Origin: Lysobacteraceae bacterium
Lineage (GTDB): Bacteria; Pseudomonadota; Gammaproteobacteria; Xanthomonadales; Xanthomonadaceae
Direction: 5' to 3'
Assembly (NCBI GenBank): GCA_003241895.1
Contig: QBLY01000003.1
Coordinates: 150,053 to 214,052 of the forward strand
Length of the DNA stretch: 64,000 bases
Positions 30,274 through 38,949 of this stretch are shown here, one piece after another; the stretch's first letter is position 1; each line of letters begins with the position of its first letter. Below the pieces are notes generated by a model that was given only the letters and a program-made list of their open reading frames with translations, was not told the DNA's origin and did not search any database. A program made the translations under genes and the position numbers.

Positions 30274-31524
30274 TCAGCCGCGGCGCATGGGCGGCAGCTG
30301 CAGGTAGGTCGCTGCCCGCCACAGCCACTCCATCGGGCCAAAGCGGAAACGCGCCAGCCACGCGTGGCTGGCGATGACCTGCAGGGCGTAGAAGCCAAGC
30401 ACGAACGGGACCTGCCAGGCCCGCGGCAGCTGTTCGAAGTAGCCCAGGCCATAGCCCGAGAAAATGAAGGTACAGATGACCGACTGGGCCAGGTAATTGG
30501 TCAAGGCCATGCGTCCGGCCGGCGCCAGCTGATGCAGCCGCGGGCCGACGGAGGCCGACTGCAGCCCGCGCACTATCCAGGCCAGGTATCCCAGGCACAT
30601 CAGCACGCCGCCCGCCATGGACAGGGCCATGGCCAGGCTTTCGACCAGGCTCGGCATCCCCATGTCCACCGACGGCGCCAGGGCCATGGAAGCAGCCATC
30701 ATCACCATGCCCAGCGGCAGCGCGATCCAGCGCAGGCGCGCGTGCAGCGCCGCGTGTTCCAGGGGCCGGGCGATCGCGCCGCTGCGCACGAACCAGCCGC
30801 CCAGCAGGAACAGGCCCAGCAGCTGCCAACCGTAGAAAACAAGGTAGGACAGCATCATCGCCAGGTCCTTGCCGCGCTGGACCACCGACTGGACGTACGT
30901 GCCAACGCCCTGAGCCTGGCGCTGCGCCTCGAGCATCGCGGCCATTTCCTGCGTTGACGCCGAGTCCATGGCGGTGAACTCCGCCGCCGACTCGGGGTTG
31001 AGCTCGGCGACCTGCATCAGCAGGCCCGACAGCAGCATCAATACCAGCGGCAACAGCATGAAGGCGATGGCCCACTTGGGCAGGCGGGACTGCGGCGTGT
31101 CGCGGAAAAACAGCAGCAGCAACAGTGCCACCAGCGCATACGTGGTCAGGATGTCGCCACTCCACACCAGCAGCGCGTGTGCAACACCGATGGCCAGCAG
31201 CGCCAGCACCCGGCGCAGATACAGGCGCACGAACGGCCGGCCAGCCTGCGCCGCGCGCTGCATCATCACGGCGAAGCCCATGCCGAACAGCAGCGAGAAC
31301 AGCGGGTAGAACTTGCCCTGCACGAAGAAGTAAATCAGCGCGTCGGCCCAGCGGTCGGCACCCGTCAGCGCCGGGTCCAGCCCGGTGAGGGCACCGTTGA
31401 GCGGCCCCACCATGCCTTCGATGTTCATCAGCAGGATGCCCAGCAGCGCGAATCCGCGCAGCACATCCAGCGCGTCAATGCGCTCGCCGCCCTGCAGGGG
31501 TGAAAGCATGGTGGCGTCGGTCAT
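30274..31524 (-). CDS. DUF418/YeiB-like multipass membrane protein
   Basis: ATG 31524 (MTDATMLSPLQGGERIDALDVLRGFALLGILLMNI) is preferred over the track start. The protein has about 416 residues and many membrane helices. RIDALDVLRGFALLGIL.MN, FYPLFSLLFGMGF and a C-terminal GRMALTNYLAQSVICTFIF / FGPMEWLWR region are the DUF418 signatures (YeiB family, related to acyltransferase-3-type membrane proteins). No enzymatic role is established. Confidence 0.9.
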   Translation of the reverse strand: MTDATMLSPLQGGERIDALDVLRGFALLGILLMNIEGMVGPLNGALTGLDPALTGADRWADALIYFFVQGKFYPLFSLLFGMGFAVMMQRAAQAGRPFVRLYLRRVLALLAIGVAHALLVWSGDILTTYALVALLLLLFFRDTPQSRLPKWAIAFMLLPLVLMLLSGLLMQVAELNPESAAEFTAMDSASTQEMAAMLEAQRQAQGVGTYVQSVVQRGKDLAMMLSYLVFYGWQLLGLFLLGGWFVRSGAIARPLEHAALHARLRWIALPLGMVMMAASMALAPSVDMGMPSLVESLAMALSMAGGVLMCLGYLAWIVRGLQSASVGPRLHQLAPAGRMALTNYLAQSVICTFIFSGYGLGYFEQLPRAWQVPFVLGFYALQVIASHAWLARFRFGPMEWLWRAATYLQLPPMRRG

Positions 31525-31601
31525 GGAGCCAGGCCTCCCCGCCCAGTGAAGCCCGATCATGGTCAAGCGCGGCGGTTACCGCAACCCTTGGCGCCAAACG
31601 A

Positions 31602-31627
31602 GGACGGCCCGCGAAGGCGGGCCGTCC
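31602..31627. terminator. strong hairpin between slyD and the DUF418 gene
   Basis: GGACGGCCCGC, loop GAAG, GCGGGCCGTCC is a perfect 11-bp stem just downstream of the slyD stop. The U-tract is poor (TCGTTTGG on the minus strand). Confidence 0.6.
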
Positions 31628-31649
31628 GGAGCTGACGCTGCAGAAGGTA

Positions 31650-32129
31650 TCAGTGTTGCGCGCCGCCCTCGCCATGCACATGGCCGTGGTCGATCTCGAC
31701 CTGTTGGGCGGCGCGGACATCGACGATCTCGACCTGGAACTGCAGGGTCTTGCCGGCCATCGGATGATTGAGGTCGACGTCCACCACCGTGCCGCCCACC
31801 TTCACCACCGTGACCGCGCGGGGGCCGGAAGAACTGTTGAGCACCACCTGCTGGCCGGGCTGCAGGCGGGTTTCGCGGAAGTGCTTCTTCGGGACCCGCT
31901 GCACGAGGCCTTCCTGGCGCTCGCCGTAGGCCTGGTCAGATTCCACCGTGGCTTCGAAGCTGTCGCCGGCGACGTGGTCGAGCATCGCGTTCTCGAGACC
32001 CGGGATGATGTTGCCGTGGCCGATCAGCACAGCCAGCGGCTCGCGGTCCTTCGAGGTTTCCACCGGCGGCTGGCCCGGCTCGGACACGGTGTAGTGGAAG
32101 CGGACGACGTGGTTCTTCTCGATCTTCAT
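31650..32129 (-). CDS. slyD: FKBP-type peptidyl-prolyl isomerase SlyD
   Basis: SlyD is a prolyl isomerase and metallochaperone. ATG 32129 (MKIEKNHVVRFHYTV) gives 159 residues; the track start is 30 codons early. The two FKBP halves flank an IF (insert-in-flap) domain, with GHGNIIPGLENAM, DQAYGERQ and DLNHPMAGKTLQFQVEIVDVR. The C-terminal metal-binding tail is short but His-bearing (DHGHVHGEGG). It is divergent from the NlpC/P60 gene. Confidence 0.95.
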   Translation of the reverse strand: MKIEKNHVVRFHYTVSEPGQPPVETSKDREPLAVLIGHGNIIPGLENAMLDHVAGDSFEATVESDQAYGERQEGLVQRVPKKHFRETRLQPGQQVVLNSSSGPRAVTVVKVGGTVVDVDLNHPMAGKTLQFQVEIVDVRAAQQVEIDHGHVHGEGGAQH

Positions 32130-32185
32130 GGGGTTTCCGGGAAAGGGCCGGTGACGCGACCGGCGGGATCGGGCAGACTCGGCCC

Positions 32186-32740
32186 GTGAAAGCGAACGCG
32201 CATTATCCCGGCGGTTCACTCCCGGCGCCAGTTCCGGGCGCGTGGTGCGTGGCCCTGCTGCTGGTGTTCGCCCTGGGCGCCTGTTCGTCGGCGCCCAAGC
32301 GCGCTCCCGCCCAGGCCGGCGGCTCGAGCCTGGCCATCACCGATGTCGCGCCCGCCGATCCATTCCGCGCCAACAATGTGCTGATCCGCGCGCTGGGCCT
32401 GGTCGGCACGCCATACCGCTGGGGCGGCAACACCCCTGAGGGGGGCTTCGACTGCAGCGGTTTGGTGGGCTACGTGTTCCGGGACGCCGCCAGCCTGAGC
32501 CTGCCGCGCACCACCGGCGAGATCGCCCGCTTCGACGCCAAGAGCCCGCCGCCCAACCGACTGGCCTCCGGCGACCTGGTGCTGTTCGGAAAGGGCAAGA
32601 ACGTTTTCCACGTCGGCATCTATGTCGGCGAAGGCCGCTTCGTGCATGCCCCCAGCACCGGCGGCACCGTGCGCCTGGACCGGGTGGACGGCCCCTACTG
32701 GCGCGACCACTACACCGGTGCACGCCGCGTTCTGGACTAA
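32186..32740 (+). CDS. NlpC/P60 family lipoprotein (putative peptidoglycan endopeptidase)
   Basis: The start is GTG 32186; the protein has 184 residues. Lipobox FALGAC puts the lipid Cys at about residue 33. The NlpC/P60 domain (about 65-180) has TPYRWGGNTPEGGFDCSGLVGYVF with the nucleophile Cys in DCSG, FHVGIYVGEGRFVHAPS with the catalytic His, and RYRW-like substrate residues. Relatives cleave D-Glu-mDAP bonds in peptidoglycan (Spr/NlpC type). A repeat element begins 3 nt after its stop. Confidence 0.93.
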   Translation: MKANAHYPGGSLPAPVPGAWCVALLLVFALGACSSAPKRAPAQAGGSSLAITDVAPADPFRANNVLIRALGLVGTPYRWGGNTPEGGFDCSGLVGYVFRDAASLSLPRTTGEIARFDAKSPPPNRLASGDLVLFGKGKNVFHVGIYVGEGRFVHAPSTGGTVRLDRVDGPYWRDHYTGARRVLD

Positions 32741-32743
32741 AGG

Positions 32744-32843
32744 TTTTTTGCCACGGATAAAAGCGAATGGGCGCGGATAAAACGAGTGCGAATTCTGGAC
32801 CCTGTGCTTAATCCGCGTTCATTCGCTCTTATCCGTGGCAAAA
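32744..32843. repeat. dispersed inverted-repeat element, copy B (GCCACGGAT family)
   Basis: The left arm TTTTTTGCCACGGATaaaAGCGAATGggCGCGGATAAA and the reverse complement of the right arm TTTTGCCACGGATaagAGCGAATGaaCGCGGATTAAG match almost throughout. Both arms carry GCGAAT where copy A has CGGAT, so the change is compensated across the dyad. The right arm encodes the last codons (FATDKSE) and the TGA of the convergent DUF454 gene. Confidence 0.8.
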
Positions 32844-33220
32844 GGCTTTGGCTCCGGCCTGGACCAGAGCCAGGTGCCGACGACGGCCATGATGGCGGTG
32901 CCGATGGCGGCCATCCACCAGCGCGGCGCGGTGATGAAGAAGATCACCGAACACAGCACCATCGTGCCGATGGCCCAGCGCTTCGCCGACCGGCTGACCG
33001 CACCGCCGGCCTGCCAGTCGCGGATCATCGGACCGTAAAGGCGGTGCGCCAGCATCCAGCCATGCAGTTTCTGCGAGCCGTTGGCGGCGGCGTAAGCCGC
33101 CAGCAGCACGAAGGGCGTGGTTGGCAGGCCCGGCAGGAAGATGCCGATGATGCCCAGCGCCAGCGCCGCATAAGCGAGGCCCAGCCACAGCCAGCGCTTG
33201 ACGCGTCGCCCCAGGCTCAT
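32819..33220 (-). CDS. ybaN: DUF454 (YbaN family) inner-membrane protein
   Basis: The 133-residue protein has four predicted helices and the YbaN signature GLAYAALALGIIGIFLPGLPTTPFVLLAAY plus MIRDW. Function is unknown; in other genomes ybaN often lies near apt or redox genes. The C-terminal seven residues (FATDKSE) and the stop codon come from the right arm of repeat copy B, so the natural C-terminus was probably rewritten by element insertion. Its start overlaps the thioesterase stop (ATGA). Confidence 0.88.
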   Translation of the reverse strand: MSLGRRVKRWLWLGLAYAALALGIIGIFLPGLPTTPFVLLAAYAAANGSQKLHGWMLAHRLYGPMIRDWQAGGAVSRSAKRWAIGTMVLCSVIFFITAPRWWMAAIGTAIMAVVGTWLWSRPEPKPFATDKSE

Positions 33221-33702
33221 GCCTGGCGCAGGCTCGCCACGGCCTGCTCGATGTCCTTGCTCAGGGCCATCACCTTGAGCGCGTACTCGGCCAGGCGACG
33301 GTCGTCGGGATCCTCAGGGCGCCATGCCGGCACGGCCACGGGTTTGCCCTCGACGCCGTCCAGCGCCACGAACACGATGACGCAGTGCGTGCACAGGCGG
33401 TCACCACCGTCGCGCATCGGGTCGCGCCCGCGCACGTCAACGGCGAAATGCATGCTGCTGGTGCCGGTATAGACCAGCTTGGCCGTGACGGTCACAAGGT
33501 CGCTGGTGCGGATGGGCGTCACGAACCGGATACCGCCCACGGCCACCGTAACGCTGTAGCGGCCGCTCCAGCCAACGGCGGCGGCGTAGCCCACCTGGTC
33601 GATCCACTTCATCACCACACCGCCGTGCACCTTGCCGCCATAGTTCACGTCGGTGGGCTCGGCCAGGAAACGGAACGTCAACTCACGCTGTGCGCCACTC
33701 AT
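33217..33702 (-). CDS. acyl-CoA thioesterase (hotdog fold, YciA/BACH-like)
   Basis: The 161-residue single hotdog domain has DVNYGGKVHGGVVMKWIDQVGYAAAVGW with the active-site Asp, TVAVGGIRFVTPIRTSDLVTVTAKLVYTGTSSM and VDVRGRDP. This matches the acyl-CoA thioesterase 4HBT family that hydrolyses short- to medium-chain acyl-CoAs. It is followed by ybaN with a 4-nt overlap. Confidence 0.9.
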   Translation of the reverse strand: MSGAQRELTFRFLAEPTDVNYGGKVHGGVVMKWIDQVGYAAAVGWSGRYSVTVAVGGIRFVTPIRTSDLVTVTAKLVYTGTSSMHFAVDVRGRDPMRDGGDRLCTHCVIVFVALDGVEGKPVAVPAWRPEDPDDRRLAEYALKVMALSKDIEQAVASLRQA

Positions 33703-34062
33703 GCGGCTACCCCGTTGCCGCGCTGCGCGGCGTCGGGGCGATTCTAGCCCTCAAGCCCGGGCACGCCGCCTCCGACCGGGGCCAGCCAGCCTGAACGCCG
33801 GCCTCACCCTGACGACGGCCGCGCTGGCTGGACGGCACGAATTCGCGTACCCTTCGCCCTGTTTGCTGCACGGCTGACCGTTTTCCCCCGGTATGCCCGC
33901 CACCCAGGTCTCGAGTCCGCTCGTCCTGCGTCTGGCCCCACTCCGCACGCCTTTCGCTGCGCAAACCCGTCAGGCCCCACTTGGGCCCTGCCGTAAAACC
34001 AGCTTCACCAGCTCGCAGCGCGGTTTCAGGGAACGCTCCGGGTTACACAACGGAGTACCACC
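33703..34062. other. 360-nt stretch upstream of the rhlE-like helicase
   Basis: No credible ORF, tRNA or repeat is visible. It must hold the divergent promoters of the thioesterase and helicase genes. The last 100 nt may be a long 5' leader, a common feature of cold-shock helicase mRNAs; a small GGCCC/GGGCC dyad lies at about 33974-33988. Confidence 0.4.
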
Positions 34063-35388
34063 ATGTCTTTTGAAACCCTTGGGCTTGCGCCCGAGCTTAA
34101 CCGTGCGCTTGCCGAACTCGGCTACGCCATCCCCACCCCGATCCAGTCCGAAGCGATCCCGCTGGTCATGGCTGGCCACGACCTGATGGGCGGCGCCCAG
34201 ACCGGCACCGGCAAGACGGCCGCGTTCGCGCTGCCCCTGCTGCACCGCCTGGCCCAGGCCGGCCCGGTGTCCGGCCCGCGCAAGCCGCGCGCGCTGATCC
34301 TCACCCCCACCCGCGAGCTGGCCGTGCAGGTGCACGACAGCCTGCGCGCCTATGGCAAGCACCTGCGCCTGGCCAGCACCACCATTTACGGTGGCGCCGG
34401 CATGCAGCCGCAGATCGACGCCCTGCGCCGCGGCCTGGACATCCTGGTGGCGACCCCGGGCCGCCTGCTCGACCATCTCGAGCGTCGCAGCGTGGACCTC
34501 TCGCACGTGGAGATCCTGGTGCTGGACGAAGCCGACCGCATGCTCGACATGGGCTTCCTGCCCGCGATCAAGCGCGTGATGGCCAAGATTCCGTCGCGCC
34601 GCCAGACCCTGCTGTTCTCGGCCACCTTCGAGGACGCGATCAAGAAGCTGGCGATGGAGTTCCTGCGCGACCCGAAGGAAGTGCAGGTTTCGGTGCGCAA
34701 TGCCGTGGCCACCAACGTCACCCACATCGTGCACCCGGTGGACGCGAGCCGTAAGCGCGACCTGCTGCTCGAGATCCTGTCCAAGCGCTACCAGGACCAG
34801 GTACTCGTGTTCGGCCGCACCAAGCACGGCTGCAACCGCCTGTCCGAGCAGCTCGACAACGCCGGCATCAACTCGGTGGCCATCCACGGCAACAAGAGCC
34901 AGGCCCAGCGCCTGAAGGCCCTGCGCGACTTCAAGTCGGGCAAGGCCCGCGTGCTGGTCGCCACCGACGTGGCCGCCCGCGGCCTGGACATCCCGCTGCT
35001 GCCGATGGTGATCAACTTCGACCTGCCGATGGTCGCCGAAGACTACGTGCACCGCATCGGCCGCACCGGCCGCGCCGGCGCCTCCGGCGAAGCGATTTCG
35101 CTGGTGTCGTCCGACGAGGGCGGCCTGCTGCGCGCCATCCAGCGCGTGCTCAAGGCCGACATCGAGATGGTGGTGGTGGAAGGCTACGCGCCGCAGCGCC
35201 CGATCCGCATGGGCAACGATGCGCCGTCGGGCCGCCCGGCCGGTGGCCAGCGTCCGCCGCAGCGCCACGCCCGTCGCCCGCACGTGGGCACCGGCGAACG
35301 CCACGCCCACGCCGGTCCCAAGAGCCCGCGTGACGGCGGGCGCGGCGACGGCCGCGGCCGCAGCGACGGCACCCGCACCGCGCGCTGA
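34063..35388 (+). CDS. rhlE: DEAD-box ATP-dependent RNA helicase, RhlE type
   Basis: The 441-residue protein has the Q motif (FETLGLAPELNRALAELGY), AQTGTGKT, PTRELAVQV, VLDEADRMLDMGF, SAT, and HRIGRTGRAG. The C-terminal tail is short and basic, Pro/Arg/Gly-rich (RPAGGQRPPQRHARRP), as in RhlE, and no DbpA domain is present. RhlE helicases remodel rRNA precursors and the RNA degradosome. It is followed by an intrinsic terminator. Confidence 0.92.
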   Translation: MSFETLGLAPELNRALAELGYAIPTPIQSEAIPLVMAGHDLMGGAQTGTGKTAAFALPLLHRLAQAGPVSGPRKPRALILTPTRELAVQVHDSLRAYGKHLRLASTTIYGGAGMQPQIDALRRGLDILVATPGRLLDHLERRSVDLSHVEILVLDEADRMLDMGFLPAIKRVMAKIPSRRQTLLFSATFEDAIKKLAMEFLRDPKEVQVSVRNAVATNVTHIVHPVDASRKRDLLLEILSKRYQDQVLVFGRTKHGCNRLSEQLDNAGINSVAIHGNKSQAQRLKALRDFKSGKARVLVATDVAARGLDIPLLPMVINFDLPMVAEDYVHRIGRTGRAGASGEAISLVSSDEGGLLRAIQRVLKADIEMVVVEGYAPQRPIRMGNDAPSGRPAGGQRPPQRHARRPHVGTGERHAHAGPKSPRDGGRGDGRGRSDGTRTAR

Positions 35389-35410
35389 TCCATCGCTGCA
35401 AGCCGCATGG

Positions 35411-35440
35411 AAAGGGCCGCCTCGCGCGGCCCTTTTCTTT
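35411..35440. terminator. intrinsic terminator after rhlE
   Basis: AAAGGGCCGC, short loop, GCGGCCC then TTTTCTTT. The stem and T-run serve the plus strand, and it also separates the convergent exporter gene. Confidence 0.85.
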
Positions 35441-35455
35441 GGCGCGAAAAAACCC

Positions 35456-36352
35456 TCAGGGGATGGTCGCGTTCGAGACGCCCATGTCTTCCGACCCCCT
35501 CCTGGTGCTGAGCCACGCCCCGGTAAGCAGCAAGGCGACGGCGACGGCCTGGGTCCAGTGCGGGCTGGCCCGGCCGAACGCCAGCAGCAGGCCGGTGGAC
35601 AGCACCGGCGCGGCATAAGACAGCGTGCCCAACACGGCGATGTCGCCGCGCTTGGTGCCGATGTCCCACAGCCAGAATGCGATGCCGGTCGGGCCCAGTC
35701 CCAGCAGCACAATCAGTGCCCATTGCAGCGGCGTGGGCGGCACGGTGGTTTCCACGGCGAAGTGCATTATGCCGCCGAGCACGCCCACCACCAGGCAAGC
35801 GCCTGCCATTGCCGAACTGGGCACCGACTCGAACCGCCGGTTGAGCACCGAATAAAGCGCCCAGACCAGCGCAGCCCCCAGCGCCGCCGCGTAGCCCGGC
35901 AGGTGCGCCGGATCGATGTGCAAAGAACGGCCGCGCGTCACCAGCAGCACCGCCGCGACCAGGCCAAGCAAGGTGCCCAGCCACTGCCCGGCGCGCACGC
36001 GCGTGCCGCCGATGGCCGCCGCGAACACGACGATCAGCAGCGGCCACAGGTAGTTGATCAGGTTGGCCTCGACCGCAGGAGCCCGCTTGAGCGCGATGAA
36101 ATACAGCGCGTGGTAGCCGAACAGCGCGCCGACGCAGAGCCCGCCGGCCGCCCACGGCTGGCGCAGCGATGCGAGTCCGGAGCCACCCGGCCGCAGCATC
36201 AGGGCGATGCCGGCCAGGCCGGCGATCGAGAACCCCATCGCCAGCAGTTGGAAGGGCGGGATGTCGCCGGTGGCGGTGGTCAGCAGCGCCAGCGACGACC
36301 ACAGCAGCACCGCCGCGAAGCCCGCGAGCGTCGCGCGCTGGCTCGACATCAT
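35456..36352 (-). CDS. EamA/DMT-family exporter, YddG-like
   Basis: The 298-residue protein has 10 predicted helices in two EamA repeats. The N-terminus (RATLAGFAAVLLWSS), the middle EANLINYLWPLLIVVFAA and the C-terminal TLSYAAPVLST...STRRG resemble E. coli YddG, an exporter of aromatic amino acids; substrate is inferred. Its start overlaps the symporter stop (ATGA), so it is co-transcribed with it. Confidence 0.88.
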   Translation of the reverse strand: MMSSQRATLAGFAAVLLWSSLALLTTATGDIPPFQLLAMGFSIAGLAGIALMLRPGGSGLASLRQPWAAGGLCVGALFGYHALYFIALKRAPAVEANLINYLWPLLIVVFAAAIGGTRVRAGQWLGTLLGLVAAVLLVTRGRSLHIDPAHLPGYAAALGAALVWALYSVLNRRFESVPSSAMAGACLVVGVLGGIMHFAVETTVPPTPLQWALIVLLGLGPTGIAFWLWDIGTKRGDIAVLGTLSYAAPVLSTGLLLAFGRASPHWTQAVAVALLLTGAWLSTRRGSEDMGVSNATIP

Positions 36353-37623
36353 CCGCGCGACGCCTCTTCCTCGATGCCGATGTCACTGGACGCCGCGTCA
36401 TAGACCGCCTGGTCGAGCAGCCCGGTTTCCTTCGCCACCAGCACCGGCACCAGTATCTGGCCGGTGACGTTGGTCATCGTGCGCATCATGTCCAGCACGC
36501 GGTCGATGGCGATCAGGTAGCCGATGCCCTCGAGCGGCAGGCCGGCGGAGCTGAGCACCACCGTCGCCATCACCACCGCCGTGCCCGGCACCCCGGCGGT
36601 GCCGAAGCTGCCCAGCACCGAGGCCAGCAGGATGATGAAGTACTGCGACGCCGACAGTTCGATGCCGAAATACTGCGCCACGAACACCGCGGTCAGCGCC
36701 GGGAAGATCGCGCCACAGCCGTCCATCTTGATGCTGGCGCCCAGCGGCACCGCGAACGCGGCGTATTCGGGCTTCACGCCCAGGTTGTGGGTGGCCGCGC
36801 GCAGCGAAGCCGGCAGTGCCGCAAAGCTGGACGAGGCCACGAACGCGATCTGCATCGCCGGGAATGCCCCCCGGAAGAACTTCAGCGGGCTGAGCCCGTG
36901 CGCCAGCAGCAGCCCGCCATAGACGAACACGATATGCAGCGCGCAGGCCAGGTAAAGCGCGAAAACGAACCCGCCCAGCGGCAGCAGCCGCTCGAAGCCA
37001 TACGTGCCCACCAGCGCCGCTATCAATCCGAACGTGCCGATGGGGGTGAACTCCAGCACGAAGCGCGTGACCTGGATCATCGTCTCGCTGGCTTCGCCGG
37101 CGAGCGCGCGCAGGCGGGCGGTCTTCTCGCCCAGCTTCACCAGCGCGAAGCCCACCAGGCCGGCGAAGAAGATCACCTGCAGGATCTTGCCCTCCGCCAG
37201 CGCCGCGAACGGATTGGCCGGCACCACGTCCAGCAGCACCGCCACCGGACCCGGCACCACTCGCTCGACGTAGCCCGCCTCGGGCACCAGCGCGCCCAGT
37301 CCCAGGCCAGGCTGCAGCAGCAGCGCCACTGCCAGGCCAACGCCTACCGCCAACGCCGCCGTCACCGCGAACCAGGCGAAGGTGCGACCGCCCAGCGCGG
37401 CCACCGACTGCTGCCCGTGCAGGCTGGCCACGGCGTTGATCACCGCGAAGAACACCAGCGGCGTGGCGATCATCTTGATCAGCGTGACGTAGACCGTGCC
37501 CAGCGGCTGGAACCAGGGCCCGGCCTGCGGGCCCAGCAGCCAGCCCGCCAGGCCACCCAGCAGGAAGCCGGCCAGCACGCGCTGCCAGAAGGGGATTCGG
37601 AACCAGCGCTTGAGCAGGGACAT
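36349..37623 (-). CDS. dicarboxylate/amino acid:cation symporter (DAACS), with altered cation-site motif
   Basis: ATG 37623 (MSLLKRWFRIPFWQRVLAG) gives 424 residues; the track start is over-extended. Overall it is GltPh/GltP-like: SSSFAALPASL (HP1), GTAGVPGTAVVM (HP2) and DRVLDMMRTMTNVTG (TM8). But NMDGT of TM7 reads KMDGC, and the Asp after NVTG is Gln. In GltPh these positions hold Na+ and substrate ligands (Asn310, Thr314, Asp405), so ion coupling or substrate may differ. Arg and Asp of DMMRT are kept. Confidence 0.88.
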   Translation of the reverse strand: MSLLKRWFRIPFWQRVLAGFLLGGLAGWLLGPQAGPWFQPLGTVYVTLIKMIATPLVFFAVINAVASLHGQQSVAALGGRTFAWFAVTAALAVGVGLAVALLLQPGLGLGALVPEAGYVERVVPGPVAVLLDVVPANPFAALAEGKILQVIFFAGLVGFALVKLGEKTARLRALAGEASETMIQVTRFVLEFTPIGTFGLIAALVGTYGFERLLPLGGFVFALYLACALHIVFVYGGLLLAHGLSPLKFFRGAFPAMQIAFVASSSFAALPASLRAATHNLGVKPEYAAFAVPLGASIKMDGCGAIFPALTAVFVAQYFGIELSASQYFIILLASVLGSFGTAGVPGTAVVMATVVLSSAGLPLEGIGYLIAIDRVLDMMRTMTNVTGQILVPVLVAKETGLLDQAVYDAASSDIGIEEEASRG

Positions 37624-37709
37624 GGGCAGGCCCGGGGAAGACGATGCCCGACGATACCCAGTCCCGGACCCGGGGTCACCCGCGCGTTCGCGAACGCATC
37701 GTTGCAGGC

Positions 37710-37715
37710 GATAAT
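37710..37715 (+). promoter_or_regulatory. candidate -10 box (GATAAT) of antiporter copy 1
   Basis: GGCGATAATGC lies with GATAAT ending exactly 25 nt before the ATG, and the same word and spacing recur before copy 2. The -35 is unclear. Confidence 0.4.
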
Positions 37716-37739
37716 GCCCGACCTTCCCCGGAGCCACCC

Positions 37740-38816
37740 ATGATCCTGATTACCTTCCTGGCCGGCCTGGCCCTGCTGATCTTCGGCGCGGACGTGCTGG
37801 TGCGCGGTGCCGCGCGGCTGTCGCTGTCGCTGGGCATCGCGCCGCTGGTGGTGGGTCTGACGGTGGTCGCCTTCGGCACCAGCGCGCCGGAGCTGGCGGT
37901 GTCGGTGAAGGGCGCGCTGGACGGCCAGACCGACATCGCCTTGGGCAACGTGGTGGGCAGCAACATCCTCAACGTGCTGTTCGTATTGGGCGTGTCGGCC
38001 CTGCTGGCGCCGCTGGTGGTGGACCGGCAGTTGATCCGGCAGGAGGTTCCGATCCTGATCGGCCTTTCCGCCCTGGTGGCGTGGATGTCGGCGGACGCCA
38101 ATGTCTCGGTGCTGGATGGCGTGGTTCTGTGCTCGATCATCGTCGCCTACACCGGCCTGCTTTACTGGCAGGGAAAACGCGCGCCGGCCAGCGAAGTCAG
38201 CGACGACCTGCTGCCGGCGGCCACCGGCGCCACGTCACGCCTGCCGGTGCAAATCGCCCTGATCGTCCTTGGCTTGGCCATGCTGGTGCTGGGCTCGCAG
38301 TGGCTGGTGGACGCCGCCACCACGTTCGCGAAGATGCTGGGGGTGAGCGAGCTGATCATCGGCCTGACCATTGTTTCCTTCGGCACCTCGCTGCCGGAGG
38401 TGGCTACTTCCATCATTGCCGCGCTGCGCGGTGAGCGCGAGATCGCCGTCGGCAACGTGCTGGGCAGCTGCATCTTCAACCTGATGGCGGTGCTGGGCAT
38501 CAGCGCGGTGGTGTCCGGCAGCGGCCTGCAGGTGCCGGCTGCGCTGATGGCGTTCGACATCCCGGTGATGGTGGCCGTGGCGGTGGCCTGCCTGCCCGTG
38601 CTGGCCACCGGCCACCTGATCGCGCGCTGGGAAGGCGCGCTGTTCCTGGCCTACTACGTGGCCTACGTGGCTTACCTGGTGCTGTACACGCAGGACCACG
38701 ACGCCCTGGAGGAATACACCCTGGTGATGAGCACAGTGGTGATCCCACTGACGGCGCTCACGCTGGCCGTAGTGTCCTGGCGCGAGATCAAGCGCTGGCG
38801 GCGGGAACACGCCTGA
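37740..38816 (+). CDS. calcium/sodium (CaCA, YrbG-like) antiporter, copy 1
   Basis: ATG 37740 (MILITFLAGLALLIFGADVLVRGA) is preferred over the track start; 358 residues. Ten predicted helices in two inverted alpha repeats: VVAFGTSAPELAVSVKGAL...GNVVGSNILN and VSFGTSLPEVATSIIAAL...GNVLGSCIFN. The GTSxPE glutamates of both repeats are intact. The canonical first Asn of the second GSNIFN is Cys here. The next gene is a near copy of the same length. Confidence 0.93.
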   Translation: MILITFLAGLALLIFGADVLVRGAARLSLSLGIAPLVVGLTVVAFGTSAPELAVSVKGALDGQTDIALGNVVGSNILNVLFVLGVSALLAPLVVDRQLIRQEVPILIGLSALVAWMSADANVSVLDGVVLCSIIVAYTGLLYWQGKRAPASEVSDDLLPAATGATSRLPVQIALIVLGLAMLVLGSQWLVDAATTFAKMLGVSELIIGLTIVSFGTSLPEVATSIIAALRGEREIAVGNVLGSCIFNLMAVLGISAVVSGSGLQVPAALMAFDIPVMVAVAVACLPVLATGHLIARWEGALFLAYYVAYVAYLVLYTQDHDALEEYTLVMSTVVIPLTALTLAVVSWREIKRWRREHA

Positions 38817-38919
38817 GCGTCGGGACCACCCGGCAGCGGGCCAGCCCCAGCCACGGCGCCACGCCGAACATAACTTTCCCAGAGCCGACCGGAATTGGGT
38901 GCCCGCGTGCGTTCAAGGC

Positions 38920-38925
38920 GATAAT
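38920..38925 (+). promoter_or_regulatory. candidate -10 box (GATAAT) of antiporter copy 2
   Basis: AGGCGATAATGC and the following CTTCCCCGGAGCCACGC repeat the region before copy 1 with the same 25-nt distance to the start. A TTGGGT -35-like hexamer sits 19 nt upstream. Confidence 0.4.
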
Positions 38926-38949
38926 GCACCCCCTTCCCCGGAGCCACGC

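Noticed and set aside
33970-35712. 580-aa minus-strand ORF over rhlE
   Set aside because: Antisense shadow of the helicase.
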